NCBI GenBank assembly: GCA_013298805.1
Contig: JAAFIU010000016.1
Location: forward strand, 1 to 36,059
Length of the DNA stretch: 36,059 bases
Reading direction: 5' to 3'
From: Cytophagales bacterium
GTDB lineage: Bacteria; Bacteroidota; Bacteroidia; Cytophagales; Spirosomataceae
This document shows positions 35,790-36,059 of the stretch, piece by piece (positions within the stretch are counted from its first letter, which is position 1; each line of letters begins with the position of its first letter). The notes beneath the pieces are model-generated. The model had not been told where the DNA came from. It saw only the letters and a list, made by a program, of their open reading frames with translations, and searched no databases. The position numbers and the translations under genes are program-made.

Positions 35790-35829
35790 TACACAGTATT
35801 ACGCTGTATAACTATGTAAAACTTATCAC
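35790..35829. repeat. 10-bp iteron array upstream of RHH gene (TACACAGTAT TACGCTGTAT AACTATGTAA AACTTATCAC)
   Basis: Direct reading; same TACNNNGTAT core as 34655-34694. Confidence 0.8.
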
Positions 35830-35918
35830 AAGATTAGAGTAAAACCATTTAATAGACTGGACAATATGAACAATACGGATTATATGAATTGAATTAAGTG
35901 AAACAATAAACGCCCACC

Positions 35919-35947
35919 ATTGGTGAGCGTTTTTACATGATTGAGGA
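35919..35947 (-). terminator. Hairpin AAACGCcCACC-AT-TGGTGaGCGTTT, probable terminator downstream of the partial gene at the window end
   Basis: Inverted repeat just after the stop of the minus-strand partial ORF, flanked by A/T tracts; coordinates approximate. Confidence 0.55.
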
Positions 35948-35949
35948 TA

Positions 35950-36059
35950 TTACTTCTGAATAACCTTTTTTATATCTTCCACATTAAAATCGTAAGCATG
36001 AGCAAAGTCTTCAATTCTGACTTTACTTCCTTTTAATTTTTTTGAAAAAGGATAGTTTG
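35950..36059 (-). CDS. Partial ORF, C-terminus only (function unknown)
   Basis: Open frame from window edge: NYPFSKKLKGSKVRIEDFAHAYDFNVEDIKKVIQK*. Confidence 0.5.
   Translation of the reverse strand, partial: NYPFSKKLKGSKVRIEDFAHAYDFNVEDIKKVIQK

Noticed and set aside
34655-35829. CRISPR array
   Set aside because: Units are 10 bp, contiguous without spacers, and there are no cas genes.

Overview
AT-rich Bacteroidota-type DNA, probably Cytophagales (inference from protein families and TAnnTTTG-type -7 promoter motifs). The window has three parts. (1) ~1-3.6 kb: a truncated DUF6088/AbiEi-like antitoxin gene with a perfect 36-bp palindrome at its promoter, then AraC/SDR and azoreductase/HxlR stress-regulon pairs. 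(2) ~3.7-20.3 kb: a probable ester/polyester utilisation locus (PhaZ7-like lipoprotein hydrolase, acyl-CoA synthetase, TonB receptor, a/b-hydrolases, SSS symporter) next to a divergent LytTR regulator / 7TM histidine kinase pair, with a phased repeat array upstream of the symporter. It is followed by an AraC pseudogene, an SDR/Crp pair with shared operators, and a Tet(X)-like monooxygenase. (3) ~20.3-34.2 kb: a single-strand defence cluster encoding a PLD-SNF2 helicase, a DUF1016 PDDEXK nuclease, an Eco57I-type N6-adenine methylase with an extra N-terminal region, an SMC/RecF-like ATPase, an unknown 219-aa protein, and McrB/McrC. It matches no defence type I can name with confidence. Upstream of it is an RHH/membrane-protein pair flanked on both sides by 10-bp TACNNNGTAT iterons, and two covarying hairpins. 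No rRNA, tRNA or CRISPR was recognised. No database search was run; all family calls come from motif reading.
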